From: Klebsormidium nitens
Lineage: Eukaryota > Streptophyta > Klebsormidiophyceae > Klebsormidiales > Klebsormidiaceae
Direction of reading: 5' to 3'
Length of the DNA: 51,857 nucleotides
NCBI GenBank assembly: GCA_000708835.1
Contig: DF237519.1
Location: 1-51,857, forward strand
Position 1 is the first letter of the stretch. Each line of letters starts with the position of its first letter. Position numbers and translations under genes: made by a program. Of this stretch, positions 12,196 through 24,400 are shown piece by piece. Under the pieces are notes generated by a model, which worked only from the letters and a program-made list of their open reading frames with translations, had not been told where the DNA came from and made no database searches.

Positions 12196-14756
12196 TTTGC
12201 AGGAATTGTCGGCCTGCACCATGCATGGGGGTTTATTGTAAGAAGGGGCATCAGAAACAAGAAGGGCTGAAGATGAATGAGAGGTAGAACAAAAATAAGG
12301 CAGGAGAGGGCCAAAAAGGATCTAAGAACAAGAGAGCTGGTGATGCGGCCAACTGTAGCCACAGTCTCAGCAGGTGCAAATTTAGGTATCAGCTAGACGG
12401 AAGACAGCTCCTTGACAAAAAGTGGCCCATCTCAAACTTCTGTCCTACAAGCTTCCATCTTTCACAACCAAAGAGAACTCGCAACACGATGTAAACCTTT
12501 TCCCCTGTTTGAATAGTTCCTACCAAGATTCTTAGCAACTTCGGCAAAGTGCAATTCATGAGCCTCCTTCCGTGCAATTCCAGGCATGTATGAGGAGAAC
12601 AACAAGTGCCTTCTCCCATAGCCTGTTGGTCAAAGTTATGGACAGCGGGCTGATTCTGAGCTAGTCCAAATATTGAAGCAACACAACTCCACCTATGGCG
12701 GCTTCCATGAGAGGACGTGCAAAGCTCTCAACCTCATACCACAGGCACAGCTGCAACAGCTGGACTGTTCCCGCGCACTTGCCAAGCCAGAATGCACTTT
12801 CAGGGACTTGCGTAGGGCAAGGCAACAACTCGCCTGGCATCCTCAACTTACACCAACAGCATGCCCAGTGATAATCTTAGTTATAGAAGAGCTACTCAGC
12901 TTGATGTGGGTGTGATCTCACAAAGCTTTGCTTGTCCAAGAAAGCTTGACAGCTTGCCAATCTTTTAGGAACATCACGGTCAGCAGTAGAGGTATCCCAC
13001 ACGTGCTTGCATCAGGCACTTGCACCTTGAGGGGATGCCTATCGTGTTTGCTACTTGAGGAGGTGAACAAAAGAAACCCTTGCTGCGAACTTTTGAATTG
13101 ACCTGAGGGCTCACACTCAAAGACAAACAACCACTCTCCATAACCTGGCCAGCTTTTACTTACGCGTTGAACACTCTCCTGACAAGACAGTCATCCGGAT
13201 GGTGCGTTAACCGCGGAAGTCACTCCCCAACATGCATTAACAACTCTTGTAAAGACACAGCTCCAAGGCTTGACTTCAGGAGCACGGTCCAACACGACAC
13301 CCAAGCGCAGCTCACCTAGCTCAGTCTCTTCCTGCTCTTGCGCACTTTCGAGCGGGCACATTCATTTCCAGGTCCTGCAGACGCTGCGAACCCCCTACGC
13401 CTTGCTCTGAGCTCTCAGCAGCTGGCCACACAATCTCACGGCCCAGTTTCTCTTGCAAGCAACTCAGACAGCAGCTTCCGCCGAAGCAGACCTACCTACC
13501 GTGCTGCAATTGCCTGCCTACTGTAGAAGGAAGCCATGCCCTTCCGGGTTCCCTCTGCCATTGGTAGGAGGTAGCCATAGAAAGCTCACCGGTTTTACCG
13601 GTACGTGGTATTCTCTGCTTCTTTTTGCAAGCCATGTGCGGAGTCAAGATGCCGCGTACCCTAGCGTCTGGGGATTCCCATGTGGGCATGCCCCCGAGCA
13701 AGAGGCCAAGAATTGATGACGAGGCTTGCAACTTGGAATCTCCGATAAATACGGTAAGGTTCCCAATGTTCCAGTCATTCTCATGTTCAGCTTGTAATGG
13801 TGCCTTATGACCTCCAAGAAAGTCTGAAGAATCAAACGATGCCGGCACAGGGAGCATCAAACAGTTGAGAGGCGGTTACCGAGCCACACCTTGCTTTAAA
13901 TGCTGGGGTTTTCCGTACATGGGGCCCAGAAGGACCCCGAAGAAGGGCCCCCTGAAACTAGTGATTCCGTATCTATCCCCCTGAAATAATGAAGTCCGAT
14001 TCTGGAAAAAATTTCACGTTCCCGGAATCCAGTGTTTGGTTCCTCTTCAAGGCGGAAAAGGAATCTTTTGATCCGTTCATCTGCGCCGTCGATGACCCCA
14101 CTTTTCGCTGGCATTACACACTCTGGGAAATCACATGCCAACCAGAGGATTCCGGTGCCAACACCTACCCAGGTACAGCTGGGTACGGTATCTCCCTACC
14201 TACGGTACCTGTAGGCTGTAGTCGAGTACCGGTAGGTACCTAGCTGGAGCCTGGTCGGACCGGGTGGGCCTGGTACGGAGAACACCGTACGGACCGCTGA
14301 AGACTAAAGTTGCATGGAAGATCCTCCCGACGTACAGTTTCTGGTCGGGATTGTCCAGCAAGTTCATTTTCTTGACACAAAACAAACTTAGCGTCTTGTA
14401 TTGTCTAACGTGTCATACTCTATGTATGCCACCAGGTTCACTGAATGAGGACGGCTGGACATCGGTTGTCACCGCTGGTCAGTGGTCACATTGGAATTTG
14501 GAAACCGAGTCAGTCGGGTTGAGCCACGTGGCGATGCTCGGACTCCTAACAGAAGTTGCTACAAACAACAATTTAATACAGTATCCCTGCCGGCCGTTCC
14601 TGTTCGCATGCGCGGCGGCGCGGCCGCGGAACTCATCCCCGCCTACTTTAGCGCGCGCGTGCGCCCCCCGGTACTTGTGGCGTCAAAATTGTCGTGTCCA
14701 GCCTCGCTTGAACTTGCACATTTCAATCCACATTACACCGTCAGCCGGAGCTAACG
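12196..14756. other. Intergenic between divergent CID7-like and ARP6 genes
   Basis: Shared upstream region of two divergent genes. No exon or RNA gene could be supported. A cluster of GTAC-centred palindromes lies at about 14165-14290. The final 120 bases are GC-rich and probably hold the ARP6 promoter and 5' UTR. Confidence 0.5.
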
Positions 14757-17700
14757 ATGGCTGCAGCGGAGCGAGTAGTTGTGATGGACAATGGGGCTGC
14801 CTCCCTCAAGGTTGGCTTTGCTGGCGAGGTAGCCCCCCGGAAGGAGATGCCCAACTGCATCGTCCGAGGGAAGGGGGCAAAGAGGCAGTATGTCGCCGAT
14901 CAAGTCGAAAGTTGTGAAGACATCCAATCCCTCACGTTCCGCCGGCCATTTGACAGGGTAGGTGTGCGATTTCAAGTTTGCGCGGGGGAGGTTTTCCACC
15001 TTGATTCTGAAAGCCTGGCGTATGCAGATCTTTCTCAATCAATTCTGGTGCGCAGAATGTCTGCTGACTTTGGTTCTCAATGGTGGTGCTCTTCGTGCCT
15101 GCCATTGCTAGAAAGTTTACGGGCCAACTAAGTAGTTTGAGCAGGTTGCCCTGCTCCTCCCTATATAAAACGTTGGCTCTTTCAAAGACTGTGAGAATCT
15201 CAGAATCTTTGCATTCATAAGTTTGACGGAATGGTGGAATAAACATAAGGAGCTCAGCTTGTAACATGCAATTAATTTTCCTGGGACGGGTGGGGTTAAT
15301 CAGGGATTTGGAGTTGGGCCCCCATGCACATCAGGTAAAGTTTGGGTTTAATGGCAGTTTTCCTCCGTTTGTATCATACCGTGAGCTTATGATATTGTTT
15401 CAGAGAGTCATGTTGGTGGTAGTTGTGCTTTGATTGCTGGTCAGAGAGAATCATTGGTGGTTCTTCGCTTGATGGAAGTTCAGGAGTTTTCAAGGAAACA
15501 AAAGTTCCTTTGAAACTTATGACCACAACTGCAATCACTAATCATGCCCACTGATCTTTTGGTCATTTTGCTTTGCCCCTTTCATTTGTTGCCGTTAGCT
15601 TCTTCTGTTTTTCTCACTTGGACTCTCAGCTGAGACTTGTCCTCTTCTTATGCAGGGCTACGTTGTTTCTTGGGAGACGCAGAAAGAAATCTGGGACCGT
15701 GCTTTCTACACCATCCTTAAAGTAAGCCCTCTATTTCATTTTCTCCACACTTCATTCGACTTCCAACTTTCCACTTGATTCAGATGAACAGATTCTTTGA
15801 ATCACATCCGTAAAAGGTCAAAGTATTTGCACAGCAATTATGGCCCGTATCCTATGTTTGAATATCTACCACTTTCTTCCAGGCTGTAGCTAACTTCATA
15901 TGCAAATTCCGCCAAACCTTCTTTCTTTCAAATAGTCGACGCCAATTACAAGCACAAACCTGATTCATTTTGAAACACAGATTGAGCAGCTGAGTCACGA
16001 AGCACAACGTTGATGTCTTCGAACGATTATACCTCCCAGAAATCCTGGAGGTCCAGGTCTTTGGAATCAGACAACAGAGACAACAAAGCTCAGGACCGTC
16101 TCCATTGAGCAGCCTTTTCTGTTCCTTCTAAGCGGCGTGCCTTCTAACTACGACTTGGTCTGCAGGTCAAACCGTCAGAATGCAGCCTCCTAGTCACAGA
16201 ACCCCCGTTCAACCTGCCCTCCATTCAGAGTTCTATGGACGAGGTGAGAATCACAGGCCTGTTTCAGATGGTCTCCACGCTACAGATGGTGAACTTAAGC
16301 TCGAGGGACGGGTGGGGTTAAGTCGCTTGGTCCGCATAGTATTAGTGAGCTACTTCCTTCCGCTTTCACTCTGGAGTGTTTGCCACTTGCGAGCACCCCC
16401 CGTTGGCAGCCCTCCTGCTGCCTTTGCGCTAAAATACTCGTTTTCTGATTGGAACCATCTCACATTCTTTCTTTTTCGTCCTCGATTCCTGTTGAGCAAT
16501 CTTAAGCCCCCATTTCGGATCCAGTTAATCAGCATCCGTTCAGACCAATTGCTTTCGAGCAGACAGCTTCATTCGCCAAGAACTTTGGCTTGTTGCTCTG
16601 ACCTATTTTCAGAGTTTCCGCTGTCTTGAACTGACGCCAAATCTTCTGGTTCCAGAGAACTGACTCCTCCCCATTGGAGAAGCTTGCTTTGGACGAGTGC
16701 CTTTCCCATGTCTGATAGAGCTGTTTCTTTGCGACCGTACCAATATCATCGTAGCGACATCACCCTTGTCCGTGCTGACGTCACAGGTTCTCGCCCTGCC
16801 AGATGGTCTTTGAGGAGTACGGCTTTCGAGCGTGCCACGTCGCCCTTCCCGCCGTGCTCTCCCACCGCCACGTGGCAACCTCTGAGCCCGCCAGCACGCT
16901 TGCAAGGGGCGGCTCGAGCCTTGTGGTCGACTGCGGGTTTTCGTTCACGCACACGGTGCCGATTTTTGACGGGTTTCCCGTTAGTCATGCGGTGCGGCGA
17001 TTAAACTTGGGGGGCAAGGCGCTGACAAACTATCTCAAGGAGCTCGTCTCTTACAGGTGAGCGATCGGGGACTTTTGCAGAGGTCCCCGAGAAGATATTC
17101 GCGTCTTCTTTGGCGGGTAAGCTTTTGATTTCATGATTGACATCTTAGAAAGGCGTTCGGCAGCCCTCTGGCAATGATGAACAGTCGATCGAGAGAAGCC
17201 GTTTGCGTCCGATTTCTTTGAGAGAAGGCTAGATGCTGACAGTATGCGCAACAGGCTACTCGACTTGTGGAAAGTATGTTAAGGGCCGGATCACGAATGT
17301 AGCAGCGGAGTTACTCGAAAGCGGTCGAGGACCCTCTCGTTGTATCTGCGATGTCACTTTTGAGAAGGGCGCACGAGTTACATGGCAGACGAAGACCATT
17401 GAGGTCGTGCTATTGGTTTGCGAGCATAGCGTATGCAGGTGCATCGAGGTTGTTTCCTTCGTTTCTCCGAGTTTGAGTATATATCGACTAACGTAGGATC
17501 TCAACGTGTCCATAAGGGGCGAACTATGTTGTGACTTTGACTATAAGGAAAACGGGGCATAATCCGAATCGGTACAAATCCTAAACCGACCAGAATCACC
17601 ATACCAGGGCCTCGTTCTTGATCCGGAAAACAGCTCTTTACTGAGGACGGGAAAGGAAACAGGGCCTCGAACATGCTGAAAGAGAAGGCCAGCACCGAGG

Positions 17701-20576
17701 ACGGTGAAAAAAGAGGGCCTTGGAAACTCTTGCCCTTATTGTTTTATCTGGTCGTATCCAATTGCGTTCGTCTCCACAGGGCTCTGAAGAAGCTGACTGA
17801 CCGAGAGCGAGCCTGTAAACTTTCAGCCCGTGCATTTCGCAGCTCTCGAATCGATCCACCTTCTTTTCGACAGGGCCTGGAACATGATGGAAGAAACGGC
17901 CATCATCGAAGACGTGAAGGAGAAGCTCTGCTTTGTGTCCCTAGACATTCCCGGCGACCTAGTTTTAGCGCGGCCCCCGGGAGTGGGAAACCCCGTCCGT
18001 TGTGAATACGTTCTTCCCGATGGTGTCAAGCATAAGAGGGGCTTCGTCAAGGTAAGAGCGTTGACACCTAGTCGGGTAACTTTGCATGTCTGACCTTTAG
18101 CTTCAATTCTGTCTCGAATCCCATTGACAGGAAGATAGCTAAAAGAAAGCCTCAACTTTACTCTCAAGTCGAGCCTGCCAAGAACGGATCTGAGGGGGAG
18201 CAAACTTTACACTTATCAATGAGACAACTTCTTGCTCACCTGTTACTTCGAACGACCATTATCAGGACGTCAAAGGCATGCTGACAGGGTTGAAATAGCA
18301 GATAGCGTCATGCTGACGTCAGGGAGGACCATTCCATGCAGGACCCAGAAGCAGCGTCAGCTTTCTTGAAGCGGCGACGGCTCGACCCAGCCGCGGACGA
18401 AGCCGAGCCAAGAGAACCTCAAGCCGACTCTGCGGTCCAGTCAGGAAAGCCAGACGCTAGCAACCGGGAAGAAGGGTCTGCCGAGCGGAATCCGCGGGGC
18501 GTTGGGCCGGCACACGATTCCGCTGACGGAAAGCCGGACGAAGCGGCTGACGGAAAGAAGGGGCGGAACGTCGTGGATCAAGTTCTGGCGCTGACGAACG
18601 AGCGCTTCCTGGTGCCAGAAATGCTGTTCCATCCGGCGGATCTTGGTACGATTCAAATCCTCGAGCTTCTTATCGTACGAGTATTGTGCTCCGCTGTCTC
18701 ATCAGTCGTTTGCTTGTCGGATATGTTCTAGGTTTGCATATTGAAACTCTTCTTTCTAGGAAACTCTTAGAAGGTTTCTCGTTGTGTCATTTCGACACCT
18801 TGCTCTATTTGCACCGGATAGCGAGCCTTCTCGAGGAGCTCAGTCTAGCACGGAGCACGAATGTATATTTTCCACGTTTATTCTTTTCTCGGGGTCGAAA
18901 GTGTGCGTCTTGTAGATTGTGGTCAATCTGGACAACTGGAAGTGCGTTCGTCATCCAAGTTAAGCAAGCTTCATGTGCTTGCTACTTACTTTTTTTGACG
19001 TTTCGTCGGACAAACGGAAGGAAAGGTCCTCATCAATTCGTATCCGCTGACACGTGTCAAACGGACGACTCTGCGGGTTGCCATGAGTGACGTACGAGGC
19101 GCCAAAAGATGTTTTCCCCATCCAATTACTGGCACGAAGAAGATCCTTCCACACGACTTTGCTGCTTTGCATTGTTCCAGGTGTCAAGCAGGCGGGCCTA
19201 ACAGTTTGCTTATATGGATTCGTCAGCGCTTTCCGAAGGCGTCTTTGGGAAATGCTCCCTCCGTTTTGAGTAATTGTGCGGCGTGAAATGTTGCTCCATC
19301 TTCACCCGTGCGAGCCAAACGTGCACCGCTCGCCTGGTCTTCTCTAACCTTCCCACCTTGTTTTCCTAACCTCTCACCTGGCCTGCCCTAAACTGCCCGC
19401 CTGATCTTGTTAACCTCCCACCTGGTCTGCCCTAACCTGCCCACCTCGTCGTCTCTAACCTGCCAGGTGTCAATCAGGCGGGTCTCGCAGACTGCATCGT
19501 GGAATCCATTAGCGCCACCCAAAAGGACCTCCAACCCCTTCTCTACTCCAACATTCTTTTAACGGGGGGTAGCACGCTCTTTCCGGGTTTCCGGGAGCGA
19601 CTCGAACTAGAGCTGCGGCCGCTCGTTCCCGACGAGTTCGACGTGCGAATATTCACACCGCAAAGGTGGGTCATCCGGTTTGGCATTGTGATTGGAACCT
19701 TTAATACGGCGGGGGATATTTCAATGAAAGAAGATCCACAGGCAAAAGTGAGCGAGGGGATCGGGCGTCTGACTTCGCTTGATGACCGGCTTCGACTTGT
19801 GGGTTTCCACTGCTCAAGAGCATACGAGGGAGATTATTGACGAATTGGCCACTTGACCGGGGTGCGAAAGACGAGAATTGCAAAGGCGACGTAGTGAATT
19901 GCCAATTGGGTTGGTTGCAACTTCTGCATCGATTCGGAGCTTGCACGTCTTGTCTGCAAGGACGTAAGACGGCGAAAATCTTGGAGTGCACGCTACTGCG
20001 TGCGTAATCTTGTAAGCCCAGGACAGGCGTGTTGGAACCTTTCAACTCCAATGACCATAGCCTTATTTTTTCGCCAAGAGAATCTGCTACCAATTATTTG
20101 CTTTTGCGACCAGGTCCGACAGGGACTGCAAATCGCTACTCCTTAAGCTGACTCAATGGGCCATCTCCTCTGTGTCCACGCCTTTATTACATCCTGTGGG
20201 CAAGAGCCCGTTGCCGAAGGTCTGCTTCTAAACCAAATCTGGTCAGAAGAGCCCATCGTTGCAAAGTGGATGCTCGAGGGGGCTCGTTCTGCTAGCATCT
20301 CGTTTCAATCCGATGTGACGTCATTTTCCTTCTGTTCCTATTTGCGCTCATGCCAAGATCGGAGTTCGCGGGCGAAAGGCAAGGATTGTTGGTTAGGGAG
20401 GGAAAAGCGCACGCTGAATGTGCAATTGATTTTGGTGCAGGCCTAGCTTGAGTGCGTGGTTGGGGGGGTCGGAATTTGCGGCAAGCGACGAGTTTTCGGC
20501 ATCCGCCATCACGAAGTCGGAGTACGAAGAGCTGGGGTCGTATCGATGTCGAAGGAAGGCCTTGCACCTTTGCTAG
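14757..20576 (+). CDS. ARP6: Actin-related protein 6 (ARP6), 8 exons, 471 aa
   Basis: ARP6 is a nuclear subunit of the SWR1 complex, which deposits histone H2A.Z. Exons: 14757-14957, 15656-15721, 16166-16243, 16803-17056, 17874-18051, 18342-18645, 19467-19665, 20441-20576; all phases agree, 1416 nt. The start has an A at -3 and G at +4. Actin-fold motifs: phosphate-1 loop VMDNGAASLKVGFAG near the N-terminus; LLVTEPPFNLPSIQ; phosphate-2 loop VVDCGFSFTHTVPIFDG; DVKEKLCFVSLD, strongly ARP6-like; NERFLVPEMLFHPADLG; adenosine loop LLTGGSTLFPGF; and a C-terminus with AWLGGSEFA, EYEELGSYRCRR. It is about 50 aa longer than typical plant ARP6 because exon 6 carries a charged, low-complexity insert (about residues 265-330) where ARP6 proteins already vary. 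Decoy exon copies lie in introns 4 and 6. Confidence 0.92.
17608..17720 (+). repeat. Degenerate copies of ARP6 exon 5 start
   Basis: Exon 5 begins after CAG at 17873 with GGCCTGGAACATGATGGAAG. In the intron upstream, CAG at 17660-17662 is followed by a near match (GGCCTCGAACATGCTGAAAG) that continues with similarity for about 50 bp. A weaker one begins at 17608. Neither stays open in the ARP6 frame. Confidence 0.7.
19181..19205 (+). repeat. Copy of ARP6 exon 7 start with acceptor
   Basis: After an acceptor-like CCAG, GTGTCAAGCAGGCGGGCCT matches the start of real exon 7 at 19467 (GTGTCAATCAGGCGGGTCT). The copy then diverges and carries no usable ARP6 coding sequence. It lies 286 bp upstream of the real exon. 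Confidence 0.75.
19331..19466 (+). repeat. Six tandem ~23-bp branch-point/pyrimidine modules
   Basis: Units of the type CCTGGTCTGCCCTAACCTGCC repeat about six times, each with a CTAAC or TAAC core like a branch point. The last unit ends in the CCAG acceptor of ARP6 exon 7. Confidence 0.8.
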
Positions 20577-21499
20577 GCTTACACTGGATTCTTAGCACAC
20601 GGCGCCCTTCGTCAAATGCATATTGGAGCTAAACTTGTACATCATACATCCGACAAAGTCCTTGAAGATGGAGGATTGTGTTGTCCTCTCAACGCGTTTG
20701 TTTCGAACAAGGAGGAGGATGCTTGTGGTAAAGCTGCAAATCATCGTGTTTCATATGAGCCATATTGCGGTATCGACTTGCACAAAGACCAATCTCGGAC
20801 TAGCTTGGGCATCTATCTCGCGTCCTGGCCGCCCTTTCGTCAGTTGCAGGACCTGCATGCCTCATACCTTGAATTTCACCCTTCAAAACTCGAACAACGG
20901 TGAAGAACTAGTGTCATAAACTTTAAGCAGTCTTCGACGATTCAATATGACAAAAGTAAACATGCATGCGGCAAGCATGATCCACGTTGAAACATAGGCA
21001 TGCATTGACATCAAATAACATGCTAGGACGGGATCGCGCGATCTGACATTCGCAATCGCATGAGTACCGTAAGCCGCTCGTCCGTCACCAGGCTCATGCA
21101 GCACGATGTCCCGGGCCGCGGCCGCGTGCTTTCTTTTGTGGTGTAACTAGGTACAGGAAAAGCAAAGTTCGGAACCCCTGCATCGCGGCGCCGTTACCAC
21201 ACATCTTCCGATCAGATCAAGTTTAGCGTCGGTAATTGATTGCGCAAAGGTACGATTAAGCGTTACATTCTCAAATCGGCTCAGCCCAGGCTAGGGTTTC
21301 GATACCATTACCGAGTGCCAACTTGGTGACGTGGGACGTATGTTGAGCACTATTGAAAGTTGGATGTTCAGAGGAGCCTTCGAAGGGAGCAGGGGCCATG
21401 GCATCCACTTTTTGCAGCTCGGACCTTCCTGATGTTGGTCTACTTGCTTGAGAAGCGCAAGGTCTTCACAGGGCACGCGGACTAAAGCGTGTGCCAACT
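20577..21499. other. Intergenic, ARP6 3' flank and kinase promoter
   Basis: No gene seen. A CATGCATG motif lies near 20963 and a GC palindrome (GCGGCCGC type) near 21118. The ABC1 kinase promoter should lie in the right part. Confidence 0.5.
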
Positions 21500-24400
21500 A
21501 TGGCGCTGCGGGGTCTAGCCGCTCGGTATCTGTTCCGAAGGTCTTCGTATGCGCCTCCTAAAGATCCGGGACCAAAGAAATTGTTTGGCCGTAGAGCAGC
21601 TCTGGCGGGCGTGTTGTTTGGGGCGACCGGTTATCTTGTCTTCAGCGAGCAGGTGAGGGGTCTTATGATTGCTTACAATCAAATATAGAAGTTGCAGAAT
21701 CCATCAGAATCTAGTGGGACTTGCTCCAATCAGAGCAACAGAAGTACGATCAACTTTCTTCGACTGGCTCAAATAGATTTGGAGAAGGATGAATTCTGGT
21801 GAGTAGACACATGCATGGCGCCTGCGAGCGAAAGCGCCCATGATGTGATTTTCACTGGAGGTTCTTGGGCATAGCAAGGTCATAGATGCTGCGAGCGGCG
21901 GAAGCGATGTCACGCGAGTTTGGTGGTGGCATGTCTTTGTTGTTCGTCTTGAAACTGGTTTCCAGGAGATTTTGAGAGGGTTTCCAGGAGACTGCGGAAG
22001 CCATCAAGGTTGTCAAGTTTCGCAGCTTGTTCAACAGCTAATATTCTGGGGAGAAAGCTTCTAGGTTACTAGAAACTGGATAAGCTGTTGCGAGACTTGA
22101 ACCGCTGGATTCGGCTAGCAGCAGCAGAGAAAGCTTTTCGCCTGTAGACTCCTCAACAATCCTCATGAGGCAAGGCAGTACGGTGGGGAAGGATTGAGCT
22201 CGCTTTTGATGTAAGGGTGGTGGTGACTGTTTGGCACTCCAGGATTCACTTTGTGACCTCCTTCTCGACCACCACGAAGCCCCTGCCATCAAACAATTTG
22301 ATTTCAAGCGCAGTTTCTCTCTTCAATCAAGCGATTGTGACTGGTGGTGAGCTGCTTGGGTCCTCAGGATGCAACTGTGAACTTGTTCAACCTCTCCTTC
22401 AAAAGCCTTGTACTTGACTACCCAATATGAAGCGCAGTTCTACTTGTCTCGGTAAGAGAAACCTGATTGGTGATGCGGTTGGGGCCTTGGGACGCAATCA
22501 GGGAATTCCTCCGCCGTCAGGTTTGCCTTCTACTTAACCGTTCGATGTCAAGCGCAGATTTGCCTTAACCCACTTTGTCCCCCCCAGTTGCCGGAGTCAG
22601 CCCCGCTCAAAGACACGCCCCTCGCTGGGATCCGAACAGGAGGCCAGGGCGTGCTGAGGTCATCGAGGGCCATCCGAGCGTTCGTTCTCAACAGCCTAGA
22701 CTACAAGTATACGCTGCGGGACATGGACAAGATGACCGATGAGTACGACGAGCTTCGGGCTAAAGTAAGATGGCATACATGGTGCCATCTTTAGAAACGC
22801 AAAGGGTGCTGAGATTATAATGGATGCTGGACAATCGAGCCGTCGTTTTGAACGGTGCGGTCTTGTTACAGTAGCGTAATCCAAAATGATCGTTCAGAAG
22901 GTTCGTTGTTAGGGTGACAGGAAGTCGTATGTTGCGTTTGGAAGTGCAAGTTCGGAAGGGCAACTAGAAACGGCCGTCGCAAAGCAGAAAAGAGCCTGAT
23001 CGAGTCCATGAAGTTGCTCCTATAGGAATAGAAGGGAATCGGTCTCTTTTTGAAACAGAGGAAGTGGTATCTTTATGAGCACCACTCCCCCAGCGCTGCT
23101 CACGGTTGCTACCAAACTCCTCATTTAGGTACATCAACGTTCCGCCAAGCGGATCCTCCAGCTGTGCGAAAAGAACACGGGGACGTACGTCAAAGCGGGG
23201 CAGTTCCTAGCATCGTTGCAAGGGATCCCCCGAGAGTACACGCAGACGTTGTCGGTCCTGCAGGACCAAGCCAAATACCAGACGTTCGACAAGATCGACA
23301 AAGTGATTGCGCAGGAGTTAGGCAGCAGCGCGACTGAAATGTGAGCCCAGACCTAGTTATTGATCCATCTTTTATGGTAGATTATCGTTGGCAGTGACTA
23401 AGCGCTACTTCGAAAACCCCATCACCGACCCAGGCGCTCCTCAACTCGTTTCCGACAAAATCAACGGGCCAACGAAGAGAAATTCTAGTTTCTTGCTCCC
23501 AAGCAGATTTCAGTCTTAGTACGCTCCTTCTTTGAACTTAACCAGCTTTCATCCCACCAGATTACTGGAATCGCTTGCGCAGGTCCATGGCGCGGTATTG
23601 TCATCCACTGGCGTATTGCGAAGATTATCCGACATTTCCGGCAGGCCGGATAATCCTTCTCTCTTTTCCGGAATCAGATACCGACATCGTACGCCTCCTC
23701 TTGCAGCTTCGCCGAGTTCGACACTGTTCCGATCGATGCGGCCTCTTCAGCGCGAGTCCACCGAGCAGTGCTCAAGTCTAAACAACTGCTAAAAAGAACC
23801 ATTGTCGACTATTTTCACTTTTTGTTGATTCTCCAAGTTATCCGGCAGGACGAACAATCATCAATCCAAAAAGATTACAGGATCACTGACCATCAGCCTA
23901 CCGTTCCATTTTGCAGTTTCGCCGAGTTTGACCCGGTTCCAATAGCCGCGGCATCTCTAGCGCAAGTCCACCGTGCAGTGCTCAAGTCTACCGGCCAGGA
24001 GGTGGCTGTCAAGGTGCAATACCCCGGGCTACAACAGCAGTTTGAGACGGACATTACAACCATGCACGTCCTCTCCAAAGCCATTGCCTGGGTGCGTTAA
24101 ATTGAGCTTTCTCTGGGTGTTCTCCTTTTCTATTTTGTTCGTTTGGTGTTGGCTTTCTGTTGGTCTTTGAGAAGGGTAAAGAGGAAGCATTTTGAGAACA
24201 TTATCATTGTTATGCACGTGGTCTCCAAAACCTATCGACAGGGTGAGTCAACAGAGCTCTTTAGACGTTTTTTTTTTTGTTTTTTTTGTTTTTTTTTAGC
24301 CACATTTTTTTAGAGAAAGAGGAAACAATTTGAAATTGACTTTATATTCATGCACGTCCTCTCCAAAGCGATCGCCAGGGTAAGTTGGTTGTGACCTCTT

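Noticed and set aside
23701-23790. Alternative (mutually exclusive) kinase exon 4
   Set aside because: The copy has a stop after about 24 codons and altered key residues ([11 protein letters not shown]), so it is a decayed echo.
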